64,000 nt of DNA, from contig JAFMSR010000018.1 of NCBI GenBank assembly GCA_022818135.1, forward strand, positions 22,755,498 through 22,819,497, given 5' to 3'. This document shows positions 12,701 to 23,806 of the stretch, piece after piece. The notes below the pieces were generated by a model. It ran no database searches. It worked only from the letters and a program-made list of their open reading frames with translations, and was not told the origin of the DNA. Position numbers and translations under genes: made by a program. Origin of the DNA: Saxidomus purpurata (Eukaryota > Mollusca > Bivalvia > Venerida > Veneridae). Numbering within the stretch: position 1 is the stretch's first letter; the number at the start of each line of letters is the position of its first letter.

Positions 12701-15700
12701 ATGTCAAGTTTCATTAAGACTTGACCAAAGCTTGTCATAAAACTTTAACCTTACAATGGCCTAAGTATAGCACTCTTGGTGGCCTTGATCTTGAATAGCA
12801 TGGGTCCAAACCTGATATGTAGTGTGCATATATGTTGTACTGTCCTTATGTCAAGTTTCATTAAGATTGTAGCTGTAGTTGCAAAGATATAACAAGAAAA
12901 CGAAGCTTGCCATAAAACTTCAATCTTACAATAGCCCAAGTATAGTACTCATGGTGACCTTGACATATAGACTGCATGTATGTTGTTACTGTCCTTATGT
13001 CATTAGATTAGAACTGTAGTTGCAAAGATATAGTAGAATAGCCCCAGGGTTTTACATGGATATTACAATTTAGGGGTCCTTGGGACTCGCTTGGTGATTT
13101 TTAGGGGTCCCATGTGCAAAACTGGGGGTCCGAAAATTTAAAATCGTATCTACAGATGGTATTTTTTCGAGCCAGTTTGTGACGAATTTTCCTGGTCTTC
13201 ATGGCGCAGGTTATTCATAACGGCATTCCAATTACTTCAGCAGGTGCCTCAGTTCTTTTCCCATCTTTTTTCATTCTATGCAAGTTTGCTTAGATAAAAA
13301 ATATCGTTATAAGGCTGTTTTTGCATAACAGCTGCTGATTTTTGCCGACAGCGAAAATTTACAGACCGAGAATAAACGGAGATAATGATTGATGCTGAAA
13401 TATCCGAATGTCCTTGACAAAAACAGGTGCGCGATCATACGATTGGTCAATTTCAAGAAGAAAGACAATTCTGCTGCAGAAATCACGGCGGTTGTCTGTA
13501 AGAGTTACCTCTCTTAAAATTTTTTATTGAAAATTGCTACGAATGATTATGCGTCCTTGTGGACGCAAACTAATATTTTCACGGGTCCTGTGACTCATTT
13601 TATGTGTATTTGACGCAAAATATTGCGTCCCGTAAAACCCTGTAGCCCTCCTCATTTTTTCAACAGTCGAGCTAATAAATTTAATCTTGCAACATACCAA
13701 TAGCTGCGCCTCCTCCTGTTGCAGTCTTCGTGATTCCTCTTTCATTACTTCTAGAGCTGCCATCTGTTTTCTTAGCACTGACAGGACTTCGGCATTACGT
13801 TCATGAGCTGCCTTGGCGTCACGTTCCTCTCTAGCTGCCTTGGCAAGCATGTCTTCCTCCCAGAGACGAGCATACATCTGTTCTTCCTGTCGACGTTCCT
13901 CATCAATTTCTTCCTTAATACGGATTTGCTCCAAACGCTCAACACATACCTCATCTTGTTGCCTCTTTGAGAGAGTAGATCGCAGTTCTTCACATTGGTT
14001 CCTAAATGAAGCATTTTTTTAAACTTGTGATCTAAGCTCTGTCACACACTATGACTGATCAAACTAGCTCAGGCTTAAATACCAATTATATTCAAATTTT
14101 CAACAAAACACTTTATCTGTTATAATCTCTCCTATATGGTTACACACCCTAGAGCTGCATTGTACCTTGGGAAGAGATTGATACCCCCATTGACTCAGTG
14201 GATGAGAAATTTTAGTGCCTATAGTCCGAACTTTTTTTAGGGCACCTTGAGAAACAAAATGGTACAGTAACTATTCAAGTGTTTAAGTTTAAAAACCATG
14301 CAGAAAATACAAAAATAGTTATACATATGTATCTTTTGTGCGGGACATGATTGCAAATCCTGCATAGCTTAAACCACAGTGATTGTTTTTCAGTCTCATA
14401 GGAACTGTGGCAAGCTCATAGGCAGGGCTCACAACAATTATCCTGCTGCTCATTATCAAGAGATGAAAAAGAAATCGGAAAAAATTAATATGCTAAAAAT
14501 ATACTGGTGCCAGTAACCCAAAAAACTAACCTGAACTGTTGGTCATATTTCTCTTGAACATAAGACAATCTTTCTTGTTCCCTCTTTTCCTTAAGAGAAC
14601 GTGCTCTGTCTCGCATCTTAGCCTGTCGTTCAAGAGTTGTTTCCTCTTTTTCTTCCATTTCTCTTAAATACTGTCCTTCCTCTTGTCTCAGCATTTCCCT
14701 CAATCTGAATAATATGAACAAAAATATCAAGGCTTTGTACATTCTAGTAAGAAGATCTGTAACAAGTTTCATTCCAACTCCTCAAAAACACTTTTATACT
14801 GTACAATGTACAAATAGAATAATTGCATGTAGGTATATCGTTTGTTCAATTGTTACATACAGTTTGATTCTGAACTTTTGTTTGTATGTTATTTTACAGT
14901 TTCATAATTCTTTTCAATGATTTACTACAGTGTTCTTACAAAAAAGGCCGCAAAAATTATGCCAACAGATTAAAATCACCTTTACTAGGCTTTGGTAAGT
15001 TTTAAACATTAACATATCTTCAGACCCTTCTATGTAGGCAAAATAGCCCAATATACCCAAACCCATTCCCTGTGTGTTTGATACTTGTTGATGTTCAAAT
15101 ATTGATTTCTGTTTTGAAAAGTTATACTGCATGCATCAATAGTTAAATTATAAATAAGTATTACCTCTCCCTTCTATCTTCAATTGTGAACTGATTCGTC
15201 TGCATCATTGATTCTACTTTTCTTTTGCAAGTATTTATTTTGTGTTTTTTGTCAGTCCATCGCTCCCATTCATTTTTCAAGTCATTGAGTCCAATATATT
15301 GTGTGTTCTTCTGATATTCTGCTAACATATCTTCTTTCTTTCTTCGTTCCAAGATCAGATGCTCTGGAGGTCTTTTGTTTGGTGGTCTTGCCAGCTGAAG
15401 AAATATAAAATTTAAAATTATTTGGGTAAGTTGGATTAACATTAAGCTGAAAGAATAATACTGATTTAATTTAACTTTTAAAAACAATTATGGTAAGTTC
15501 TTTATAACTGCAACTTGAAAAAAAAGATGTCATCTCAGAGATGAGGCCCCAGTGGGGTGGTGAAATTTAATTTAAAAAAATGAAACATACAGGCCAATAC
15601 ACTTTCCAGTTGATCTTTTTAACCTATATGCTTCATTTGGCAGGGGATATAAATTCACTGAATTTGCTTGTTTATATACAAGTTCTTATAACTTCTATTA

Positions 15701-16952
15701 AGTTAGCTCTGAGAACCACTCCAGATGGAATCACTCCAGATGGAATCAACCCTCAAAGAGAGAGAAGTGTATTGTGGAATTAACACTTACGTGACTTCAC
15801 ACTGGTGGGATTCCAACCAGAGACTTAAGTGAATTGATCTTGAGGTGAATGAGATACCACTGTACCATTGGTGGCTAATCACTACAGCTTTGTTTTGTAA
15901 ACTTTTTTCCTTTGCTTATGATATCCAAATGCTAAGAAAGCTTACCAAAGGGGTTCTATTTGACTTGAAAGTTGGGGTTTATAAATCGGTTCCCTAGACA
16001 GCAACCTTAGCAAACTGGAATCGGTTCTTTAGCCTATATCTCTATATAGGCTAGCAAACCGGATTTATTTTCCTGCTTAATACATTAGGAAATAGATTAT
16101 TTAATAATTATTTAGTGAATACTATCATTTAAACCAGTAAAATGTGGGATTACCAGTTTATTTGCATTTGTTTTCAATGTGTCGACCTCCTTCGCCTTTT
16201 GTCTTAACATGATGCGGATAAAGTAATTAGCGTGTTGTTATTGGCACGCTGTGTGGGCGTTGTTACAGCTATATAGAGACTATAAATATCTTGATTATTA
16301 TTGTTTTCACTAACATTACTAAAGTTGTTACTGTTATTATGCTGGTAACAGATTATAAACAGAATGAACAACTATATAATATTAGTCACTGTTAGATATG
16401 AATTGATAACATGAATTATCAGCGACTCCACGCCTTACTGGATATAAAAAGTTAATTCCACAGGCCAGCCGTGGTGTCCAGCACGTTGTATTTGGAACCC
16501 TCTTCCATCGTCATCAACGTCGATACATCAAGTTATGTAGACATCTAAACAAGATCTTATTGAAACTCAACCTCGACAAAATGTGGTCACATGACCAAGA
16601 GTTAATGAACAATGACGCTATGATGGTGTGGACCTTAGAAGCCCCCTTTGTACAATACAACACAAATTTTATTTACAAAGTTATTTTAAGCCAGATACGA
16701 GATAATACTCAGTATAAATGGAGTATACTTTTCTGTGGCAAATATGGTATCTTTTCAAAATGTTCAAATCCTGCAAAATATCTTTTGTAAAATGAAAAAT
16801 ATGCTTGCAAATGCATTAATGAGAATCACATCACGGTTATATCAGTTTGATGTTTAAAACACATGAAACACTTATTAACTTACAATGGCAACTGAACTCG
16901 GCGTAGGACCAGTAAATTCCCTGGTCCTACGTTGTCGCTGTGAGACCATCAT
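9742..16952 (-). CDS. CFAP53: Cilia- and flagella-associated protein 53 (CCDC11), complete, 8 coding exons
   Basis: Coding exons, 5' to 3': 16952-16884, 15394-15165, 14704-14531, 14001-13698, 12369-12268, 11706-11590, 11100-10884, 10064-9742. All introns are GT-AG and phases agree, giving 511 residues; human CFAP53 has about 514. Almost the whole protein is charged Glu/Arg/Lys/Gln coiled coil of the TPH type. Landmarks shared with the vertebrate protein: N-terminal MMVSQR and GPTP (exon 1), TIEDRRERLREML (exons 2-3), DQQFRNQCEELR (exons 3-4), ARLWEEDMLAK (exon 4) and a C-terminal LHPMRRA. The family binds axonemal doublet microtubules and centriolar satellites, supports outer dynein arm docking and motile cilia, and in vertebrates left-right patterning. 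The start is the first of two adjacent ATG codons. Stop TGA at 9744-9742. The short first exon was found from its donor (ATT|GTAAGT) and its similarity. Confidence 0.93.
12613..13675 (+). mobile_element. Older GCTCGACTATTCGAA-family element (copy C), split by a later insertion
   Basis: Begins 'aacaagagatgtcataggac' then 'cttgactattcgaag', a diverged form of the left end at 6266. Inside are about three ~160-bp units with 'cactgtccttatgtcaagtttcattaag'. The right end, 'caacagtcgagct', lies at 13663-13675. The body is interrupted at 13045-13642. Removing that insert restores 'aatagccctcctcattt', matching the right end of copy A ('aatagcctccttattc'). It sits in the CFAP53 intron between exons 4 and 5. 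Confidence 0.65.
13045..13642. mobile_element. TIR element nested in a CFAP53 intron, 598 bp
   Basis: The ends are exact inverted repeats: CAGGGTTTTAC at 13045-13055 and GTAAAACCCTG at 13632-13642. They are flanked on both sides by the direct repeat TAGCCC, the likely target-site duplication. The interior includes 'ggggtcc' repeats and 'gcgtcc' motifs near both ends, with no transposase frame. CAGGG-type termini recall hAT elements, but hAT normally makes 8-bp duplications and only six bases match here, so the superfamily is uncertain. Confidence 0.7.
15540..15895 (-). mobile_element. Possible tRNA-derived SINE remnant in CFAP53 intron 1
   Basis: Read on the minus strand, 15890-15800 shows a box-A-like 'tggtacagtggtatct' and a box-B-like 'ggttggaatccc' at tRNA-like spacing. 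The adjoining 15540-15780 is low-information intron with a short duplicated 'ccagatggaatca'. I cannot define the ends. It could be a chance tRNA resemblance. Confidence 0.25.
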
Positions 16953-17841
16953 ATCTGCAGGTTCTTTTTACAAAATTTTAGCTCAAACTAGATTAATGAA
17001 TATCACTTCTCGTTCTGCATTAGCTAACTAATTCTCATTAGTTTTCATATATGCAGGATTTCCGTTGAAAAGGACACACACAACTATCACAGTTATCTCG
17101 TCCAGTTATTTATTTGTGTGTATCAAAGGAAATGACGTCATGTAACCAGGAAATACCTACATTGACTAAATCATTCGCGACTATCGTTTTGCGGTAACAG
17201 AAATCTACAGGAGTTTCAAACTTTTTTGTAGCAGAGAGATATAATTAAACATTTTGTATATATATTCTAGATCAATCTGGCTTTTGAGACTTAATCAGTT
17301 TCTACCGTATTTCTTAGCGTGTTTCAGTCGGTCAAAAGCTATGCATAGCTTATGCATTATGCTCTATCATGTTTGTAATATAAATTATGACATAGTCTAC
17401 CGACTTTTAAAATAAATATTGTATTGTTTTGTATTAGTTTAAACATATCTATTTTTCATAATACATGAACATGTACAAGAAACATCACAGAGAATTATCA
17501 TACACTTATCATGATATGTCGATCGAATTGAAAGCTAATAGCTTATTGGAATTCTTTCCACTTCTTATAATTGATGTCGGTACCATGAAAATATGGCATT
17601 ACTAAAGTAGATCTATAACTAATTAGTAAATACTACCATGATATAAATATGTTCATTCTGTTTATTATAAGAGTTACATAAAGATAGATAAACAAGAGAT
17701 AAGGGGTAGAAAATACGGTGTTAAAAAGAAATAATGAGAGATGTGAAGAACTTGTATAGAAATGTAATGAGACGTGGAAAGTGGAGCGGAGTTTGGAGGT
17801 TGTGGAAGTCTTGGGACATAAACATTAACATGAAGCTTCAG
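16953..17841. promoter_or_regulatory. Upstream region of CFAP53
   Basis: This stretch must hold the 5' UTR and core promoter of the minus-strand CFAP53 gene. I see no clear TATA box at a fitting distance from the first ATG. No exon is recognised here. Confidence 0.3.
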
Positions 17842-18123
17842 TCGAATCGTTTGGATTTTTCTATAGAAGTGTGTACGGCTTTTAAAATATTTTCATTTGC
17901 TTCATCTGGTAGGGAATTATGTCAGAATAGTATAGAAATATTGCAGTATGCGTTGACGGTGAGCAACAGAATTGGCCTTTTGTTGTCATAGTTCCAGCAG
18001 TGAAAAAAGAAATGAGTGGCTGTTTCACGCTGTCCACAAGTGCAAACGGGTGAGGAAATTATATTTTTTGAGAAAACATCGTATGCAAGTGAGCTGCAGT
18101 TGGTGCAAAGGCGGGTGTGCAGA
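17842..18123 (-). pseudogene. LINE (non-LTR retrotransposon) ORF2 C-terminal fragment
   Basis: Minus-strand translation gives 'HTRL...CSSLAYDVFSKNIIS', then 'CTCGQRETATHFFFHC', then after a frameshift 'DEANENILKAVHTSIEKSKR'. The C-x-C-x7-H-x4-C pattern preceded by a 'FSKNLI'-like stretch is typical of the tail of CR1/Jockey-like LINE polyproteins. It is broken by at least one frameshift and truncated on both sides. Upstream RT domains are not recognisable in 18124-18560. Confidence 0.65.
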
Positions 18124-18934
18124 ACCTAGCACCGGACGCTTCAACTTCAATGTAGGTGACTTTTCAAAGAAAATTGCTTGTTAAAGTTTAGCTTGTAATT
18201 GAACTTCTCACAGAAATTTTACACTAGTCTTTCAGATACAGTTTGGTCACTTAATGTCATACAGATATTTACAAAATTAACTGCCCAGTGTTCTGAAGAT
18301 ATCAGTGATCGAATTCAGAAACGCATTAGTGAATTTTTGCATTTAAGATCTGTATTAACTACAGTTTGTATATCGTGACAAGAAAATGTCATCTGTTGTT
18401 TATAGATAGCCTACACGTTCTGGTACGTTGTTTGGCATGTGACACCCGTTCTGAATTTACACAGTGGCTCTTCTTCTGTGGTAACAGGCAGCTAAAGCTG
18501 CAGATCGGATTCTTTGATGGCAAATTATCAAGATTATGTTCTGTAATTTTAAGAGGGTGAAACATCTTTTTTTCTAAATAAGACTATTGATAGAAACATA
18601 ACAATGATTAGGACGCTCACTAACTTTGTAACATCGTAAAATTAATGCTGGGCTTTTAATTCGGAACATTTTCCTTCAATGTGCGCTAGAAGAATAGAGA
18701 ATTCAAGGATAGTTTCAAAAAGAATAACATAATCTGGTAACTATCTCTTATGCTTATATGTTGGCATAGCATATTTCTGCATACACTTAGCCAGATAATT
18801 ATCATGAAAAGTTTGTCATATTATGTCGATATATTAAGTTAACGGCCAATTTGATTCGATATATTGTTAAATGGTAACACAAAAATAAACATTATTACTT
18901 TGCCAATTTCTGCATACGGCTACATGTACTAAGA

Positions 18935-19080
18935 AAATGTTTTCATGAAAAGTACAACTGTTTCGTGAAAAAGAAAATGTTTTCGTGAAAAGTAAAAATC
19001 TTTTGTGAACAGTAAAAACGTTTCGCGAATACTTCGAATATAAATTAAAATTTTCATGAAAACTTTTCGTGATTTTTTTA
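18935..19080 (+). repeat. Short degenerate tandem, ~25-bp unit (TTTCGTGAAAAG)
   Basis: Units such as 'gtttcgtgaaaaagaaaatg', 'ttttcgtgaaaagtaaaaat' and 'cttttgtgaacagtaaaaac' follow one another, with scattered TTTCATGAAAA palindromes. It resembles in style, but is not the same as, the ACGAAA array in the oxidase intron. Confidence 0.55.
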
Positions 19081-19139
19081 TATCTGTGCAAGGGAAACCT
19101 AAAAGTGAGAACAATTCAGTTGAGTTCATAAATTTTAGA

Positions 19140-19589
19140 AAGTCTGTTTTTGACAGAAGAAATCTACCGACCCCAGCATCTCTCCCGTTATGCTGTTAAA
19201 GTTAGCCGAAATAGGAGATAAATTTCCAGTCAGAATAAGTCAGAGGTTAACCAAATGCCTGTTGATATAAGACTTTTATCAAATGTCAGAGCGTTCAAAT
19301 ATAGCTTAAAAGCATTTCTGCTTAAGACTGAGAAATTGTAAATACTTTTTGCAACCTACTTTATATTGTAAGTGAAACATAATCTTTTATGTCTGTCATT
19401 ATTTCTATATCTTAATGTAATATGTATGCATATTACGATAGTCTTATTCATATTGTGTTGTTTATACTTGTTTGAATTTGTTTTAAAATTGTTTAAGAAG
19501 GCCTCATTGTATATAAGATTTATCACCTATTAATGTACTGCACTTAATATTTGTTATGTCTTAATGAGTTACCTTCTGAAAACAAAGAG

Positions 19590-19642
<53 letters not shown>
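19140..19642 (+). pseudogene. LINE 3' end: RT C-terminus plus (TTA)n tail
   Basis: At 19245-19341 the plus strand encodes 'NQMPVDIRLLSNVRAFKYS' then 'LKAFLLKTEKL' and a stop. This matches the usual 'LP.DIR...S...FK..LK..L' tail of CR1-like LINE reverse transcriptases. An untranslated stretch follows, then a perfect (TTA)n run from 19591 to about 19642, as expected for the microsatellite 3' terminus of such elements. The 5' part is missing. Confidence 0.65.
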
Positions 19643-19645
<3 letters not shown>

Positions 19646-20252
19646 GAGTTTGACCGGTGTTCCCGTTCCCAGCGGTTAAGGCAATTTGCTATTGCGTGTG
19701 TTTGTATGAAACCTGCAAATAGGCGGTGTTCCTCCGCGGTCCGCTTAAACGTAGTCAATATTAAAATATAGTGTCATTTTCCTCCGTGTTTAAAAGCCAC
19801 TCTCATGGCAAAATGTCTTTTATTTGATAACCAGTCGTTTAAAGGACCCACTGCATCTGATTTTAATCCATATAACAGGCGTCTCTGACCAAATCTGAAG
19901 TGTTGACCTGGGGTATTCTTGCGTATATATGTTGTTTACAGCACATGTTCCAGTCACTTGACCAGGACTTTCTTGCACCATGGTTGTTATGCCGGGCTTT
20001 TTTTCCCGCTATTTTTTGTTTGTATATTGATAGCTCTTCAAAATAAGGATAGCCTTGCAAGACGTGAAAAACTGGAAATTATGACAAAAAGTACTTATAT
20101 CTAAGCGATTTTATATAGAAGACAGTAGCGCCAACATTTATAGAAGTCAAACCTGTAACCCACATAGCAGCAACCCGTCTTTGGTGTCAGACGGTACTCC
20201 GGTCACTTCCTAACAAAAAGATAAATTCCTAGTCCAAAAGTAGACCACGCGG
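19643..20252. other. Intergenic, nothing recognised
   Basis: No gene, RNA or repeat structure that I can support. Confidence 0.4.
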
Positions 20253-20515
20253 TCAATACGATCTAGGTATGAGTGACATTAGCCCTGACAAGGGCTGTCT
20301 GGTGCAACGCAACGGATGTAGCCCTAAAAAGGGCCTTCGTGCTTTCCCCCCAGCGCAGTCGCTGTTAGGGAGGACTTTGCTAGGCAACCAATAAGCCGTT
20401 TTGCCCGCCACCTGGCAGTCGTCACCGGCACGTGGTCTTCTGTTGAATGCCATCACCGCAGCACATTCCTCTGTCGTGTGTAACACAAACAGCCATTGTC
20501 AGGGCCACTCCCCTT
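20253..20515 (-). repeat. Unclassified GC-richer repeat, partial copy
   Basis: Read on the minus strand it aligns with 46255-46480: 'gagtg(g/a)ccc(t/c)gacaa(t/g)gg', 'gtgccggtgacga(c/g)tgcc' and 'g(c/t)gctgggg'. The corresponding peptides also align (CAGDECRVTGD against RAGDDCQVAGK). It is noticeably more GC-rich than its surroundings. It is a fragment of the same family as the retroposon at 46115-47236; class unknown. Confidence 0.55.
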
Positions 20516-22076
20516 CGTGTTGATCAGGGCCTCGCCAGCTACAAGGCTGAAGTGAAGCATCGGTGTATTGATCAACTTATATGTTCTTTAATTGTTGATT
20601 AATTGCAAATGATACATTGAATTCCATACAGTCGTAACAACTATGTTAGTGTCAGGAAAACTTAATATTGTTTTATATAAAATAAATAAAAGGAAGCTCA
20701 TTGATTGACAGGATACAATGTCAGGCCATGATTCATTAACCTATTTTTAAACCTTTATTGCATTTAATGTAACGGTCTTTCTCGAAAGATGCCAGCTATG
20801 AGCAACACACTTAAAAACACCCTTTAACAAGCGACGGGAACCTTTGTAGACCTGTCGGTGTCATTGAAATTCAAATATTGCAAATTGTATATGCATGTAC
20901 AGTATGAAAATACATTTGAGGCACTTATTGACACATATTCGCAACGCTAAAATATGCATTATTTAAATTCAAATATTAAATTAAGAAGTGATAGACATTT
21001 ATTTCGTGTACAATAAATCAGTTATCGTATCATACTGGCAGGTTTAATGGCAAAATCACACATCTACAATTGATCACCTATTCATTCATCTGGTGGCAAT
21101 TAAGTACATTGTGCGCAAGTTTCTCATTCTTTATAACGGAAAAAAAATATTTCTCAAATTGCCTTCTTTATACCCTCTGTAGAACATTAAATTTTAGTTA
21201 TTTCATCGTCCGTATTATAATTGGAAGTAGTAATTAGAAAAATGCACAACGAATATAAAGAGTTAGTAAAATAGCAATGAAACTCGTTTTGGTACTTTCA
21301 ACTCATTATTTGACGTGTATAGTTACAACTGGGTGAAATGAAATTAGCAGATCGTTTCGAAAACACCTTATCAAAATAGCATAAAAAATTGTCCGAGTCT
21401 GACTGAATCCCAAAATAATATTCCCGCGGTTTTCAGCGCGAGGACGGGATTGTAGCAAAGAGTATTTAAAATGCTGATACAGTTGTTGGTTTGTTGTCCG
21501 TCCCCAATAATCAAGAATTAAACTGTAGAGGTCACCGCTGATTCTGTATGTTGAATAAAGTCCTAGATTATTAGTGATTAAATATTAATTGTCGTATGGC
21601 AACATGTCAATAATGCTCTTAAAACAAATAAAAATAAATCAAATAATAAAATTACAGTTCTGCACCATTAAGTACACTACATCATTGTCAATCATTTTAA
21701 GATAAATGTCATAAACCTTTTGGCAGACGATAGTTTTTGTAACGGTTGCAGAATTATATATTCAATAGCCTAAAAAATAAGCAAATCATTGTCAACACTG
21801 AAAATATCAATATGATTTAACAGTAGTATCTAAGCACACGACACTATATATTGCTAAAAGAATAATACACAAGCATAGAAAGTTAGCCTTTTTATGCGCG
21901 TTTGTTCTTGTGGGGAATACAAGAGAACATTCTGAGGAGAATGTGTTGATAATAATGATGATAACATCTTTATTTTGTGACATGTAAAGAATTACAAAGC
22001 AAATCAGAACAAATCTTTTTTTTTATATGGCCTTCAAATAGAATCTACTGCGGCAACTTTCTGTCGGACTCTCTGT
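20516..22076. other. Intergenic, nothing recognised
   Basis: AT-rich sequence with no supportable exon, RNA gene or repeat array. Confidence 0.4.
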
Positions 22077-22147
22077 ATCTGTGTCTGTGTCTGTGTCTCT
22101 CTGTCTCTGTCTCTCTCAAACACACATACATACATGTATACTCACAC

Positions 22148-22180
<33 letters not shown>

Positions 22181-22181
22181 C
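22077..22181 (+). repeat. Compound microsatellite
   Basis: A (TGTGTC)n/(TCTCTG)n stretch followed by CA-rich and 'ACATACATGTATA' sequence and then a clean (ACGC)n run at about 22146-22181. Confidence 0.85.
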
Positions 22182-23604
22182 AATGGAATGTTGTTGAACT
22201 ATGAATAAAAGGTCAGTGCAGTTCGGATGACTCTCTCGCCCCTCCTGCTGAAGATTCTTTTTCAGTTCAATGTACGTGTACTATAGAGAACCGTTTCACA
22301 AATATTTACTAAATTGAATTTCACATTCGGTAAAATATAAATGTACTTGTACTAATATACCTCAGACTTATTTAGTTGCATGTAATGACTTTAAAAAAAA
22401 GACACACTCTAAAACTGGGTACAATTTAAACAACATAAAAATACACCAATTAAACAAATCGTCACCACATCACAAAGATTCAGAGTAAACTCTCAGCAAG
22501 TATAGGCAAAGTGCGTCTTTTTTCATTTTTTGGGAGGCTAGCGTTCGCTTCACTGACATTTTGAGCACAAAGGACACATTTATTCGATTTGTGTTGCATT
22601 TATTTAGTAGTTTACATAAGCCCATACAAAACATTCGGAGTATGTAGCCATATGTAGGGCATTGGAGACCTCAAAGTCAAACTACACAGCGCTAAAACAT
22701 TTACTGAGCCAATGTACAGCCGGAGGTCGTTTCATGTGTCCATACCACAATAATGTTATAGTATAACCTGAGGTATACATAGGACGAATGATTACTTGCT
22801 ACCTGGGCAATATTGTCATCCATATTACCGAATAGGAGAAGAACAAACTTTTCTCGAACATTTCAAAATACAAAATGTAGCAAGAAATATCGAAATTGGA
22901 AATACTATCAAAGAATTGTATGGAATGTTGTTTGAAAAGGCTCTAACACCTGGTGCCGGTCCAATATAGTCATACAGTACAGAGCAAGAGACTGGCATAG
23001 ATACAAAGCAAATATTTAGTGCACTTCAGTCACACATAATAACGCTAATGATTCAGCAGTACATACTTCACAAATGTTTCACCTCATATTGTACGTATGG
23101 TCTCTATCTGACAATGTTGTATTGTTCATGATAATTGATCCTCTGTATTCAAAGCCACAAGTAATATCTGTGATTCAGGAAAGTGGGTCGGTAGAACAAT
23201 CAGCCATGTTTAATAAGGTACAGGTTAAATAAATTAATACAGGTGTCATTTTGGTACATTTACTCTTAATGGTTAAGTACTAGTATACAGGTGTGCTCAA
23301 CAGTCTACAAATACCTATTATGGAAGACTACACGCGTAAAATATGAAAATACGAGTACATGTGATAAGGGTGTCTATTCACTCTTACGTCCGTAAACGAG
23401 TTGGCACTCTATTAGGGGGTCTGTCAAGCCACGTTCAAAGTGTTTGTTTGAGTACAAGAGATAACCGTCGATACTACAAAATCTAAAATCTAAGACATGA
23501 AAACCTTTTAACTTTTACCCCATTTAATTTTCAAACAGGGCTTGTCCATCTTTCAGTTTAGACAGTGTACCTTTGTTTGCTCAAAGGTGTTCTCGTTGAA
23601 AATG
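22182..23604. other. Intergenic, nothing recognised
   Basis: No exon or repeat structure that I can support. Confidence 0.4.
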
Positions 23605-23806
23605 TTCTTAGTGGAAAGCGATTAGTGCACGCCAAGATAAGAATGCTCGAATTAATTCTTAGCGGAAAGCGGTTAGTGTACGCCAAGATAAGAATGGTCG
23701 AATTAGTTCTTAGCGGAAAGCGATTAGTGTACGCCAAGATAAGAATGCTCGAATTAGTTCTTAATGGAAAGCGATTAGTGTACGCCAAGATAAGAATGCT
23801 TGAATT
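23605..23806 (+). repeat. 51-bp minisatellite, about four copies
   Basis: The unit starts 'ttctta(g)(c/t)ggaaagcg' and runs through 'ttagtgtacgccaagataag' to 'aatgctcgaatta'. Copies begin at 23605, 23656, 23707 and 23758 and differ by a few substitutions. Because 51 is a multiple of three, the array stays open on both strands; the plus-strand unit reads LSGKRLVYAKIRMLELV. There is no sign that it is a gene. Confidence 0.85.

Noticed and set aside
17734..18184. Plus-strand open frames as a small gene
   Set aside because: The minus strand here encodes a LINE C-terminus; the plus-strand frames are its shadow.
23605..23806. CRISPR-like array
   Set aside because: The units are contiguous with no unique spacers, and the genome is eukaryotic; it is a minisatellite.
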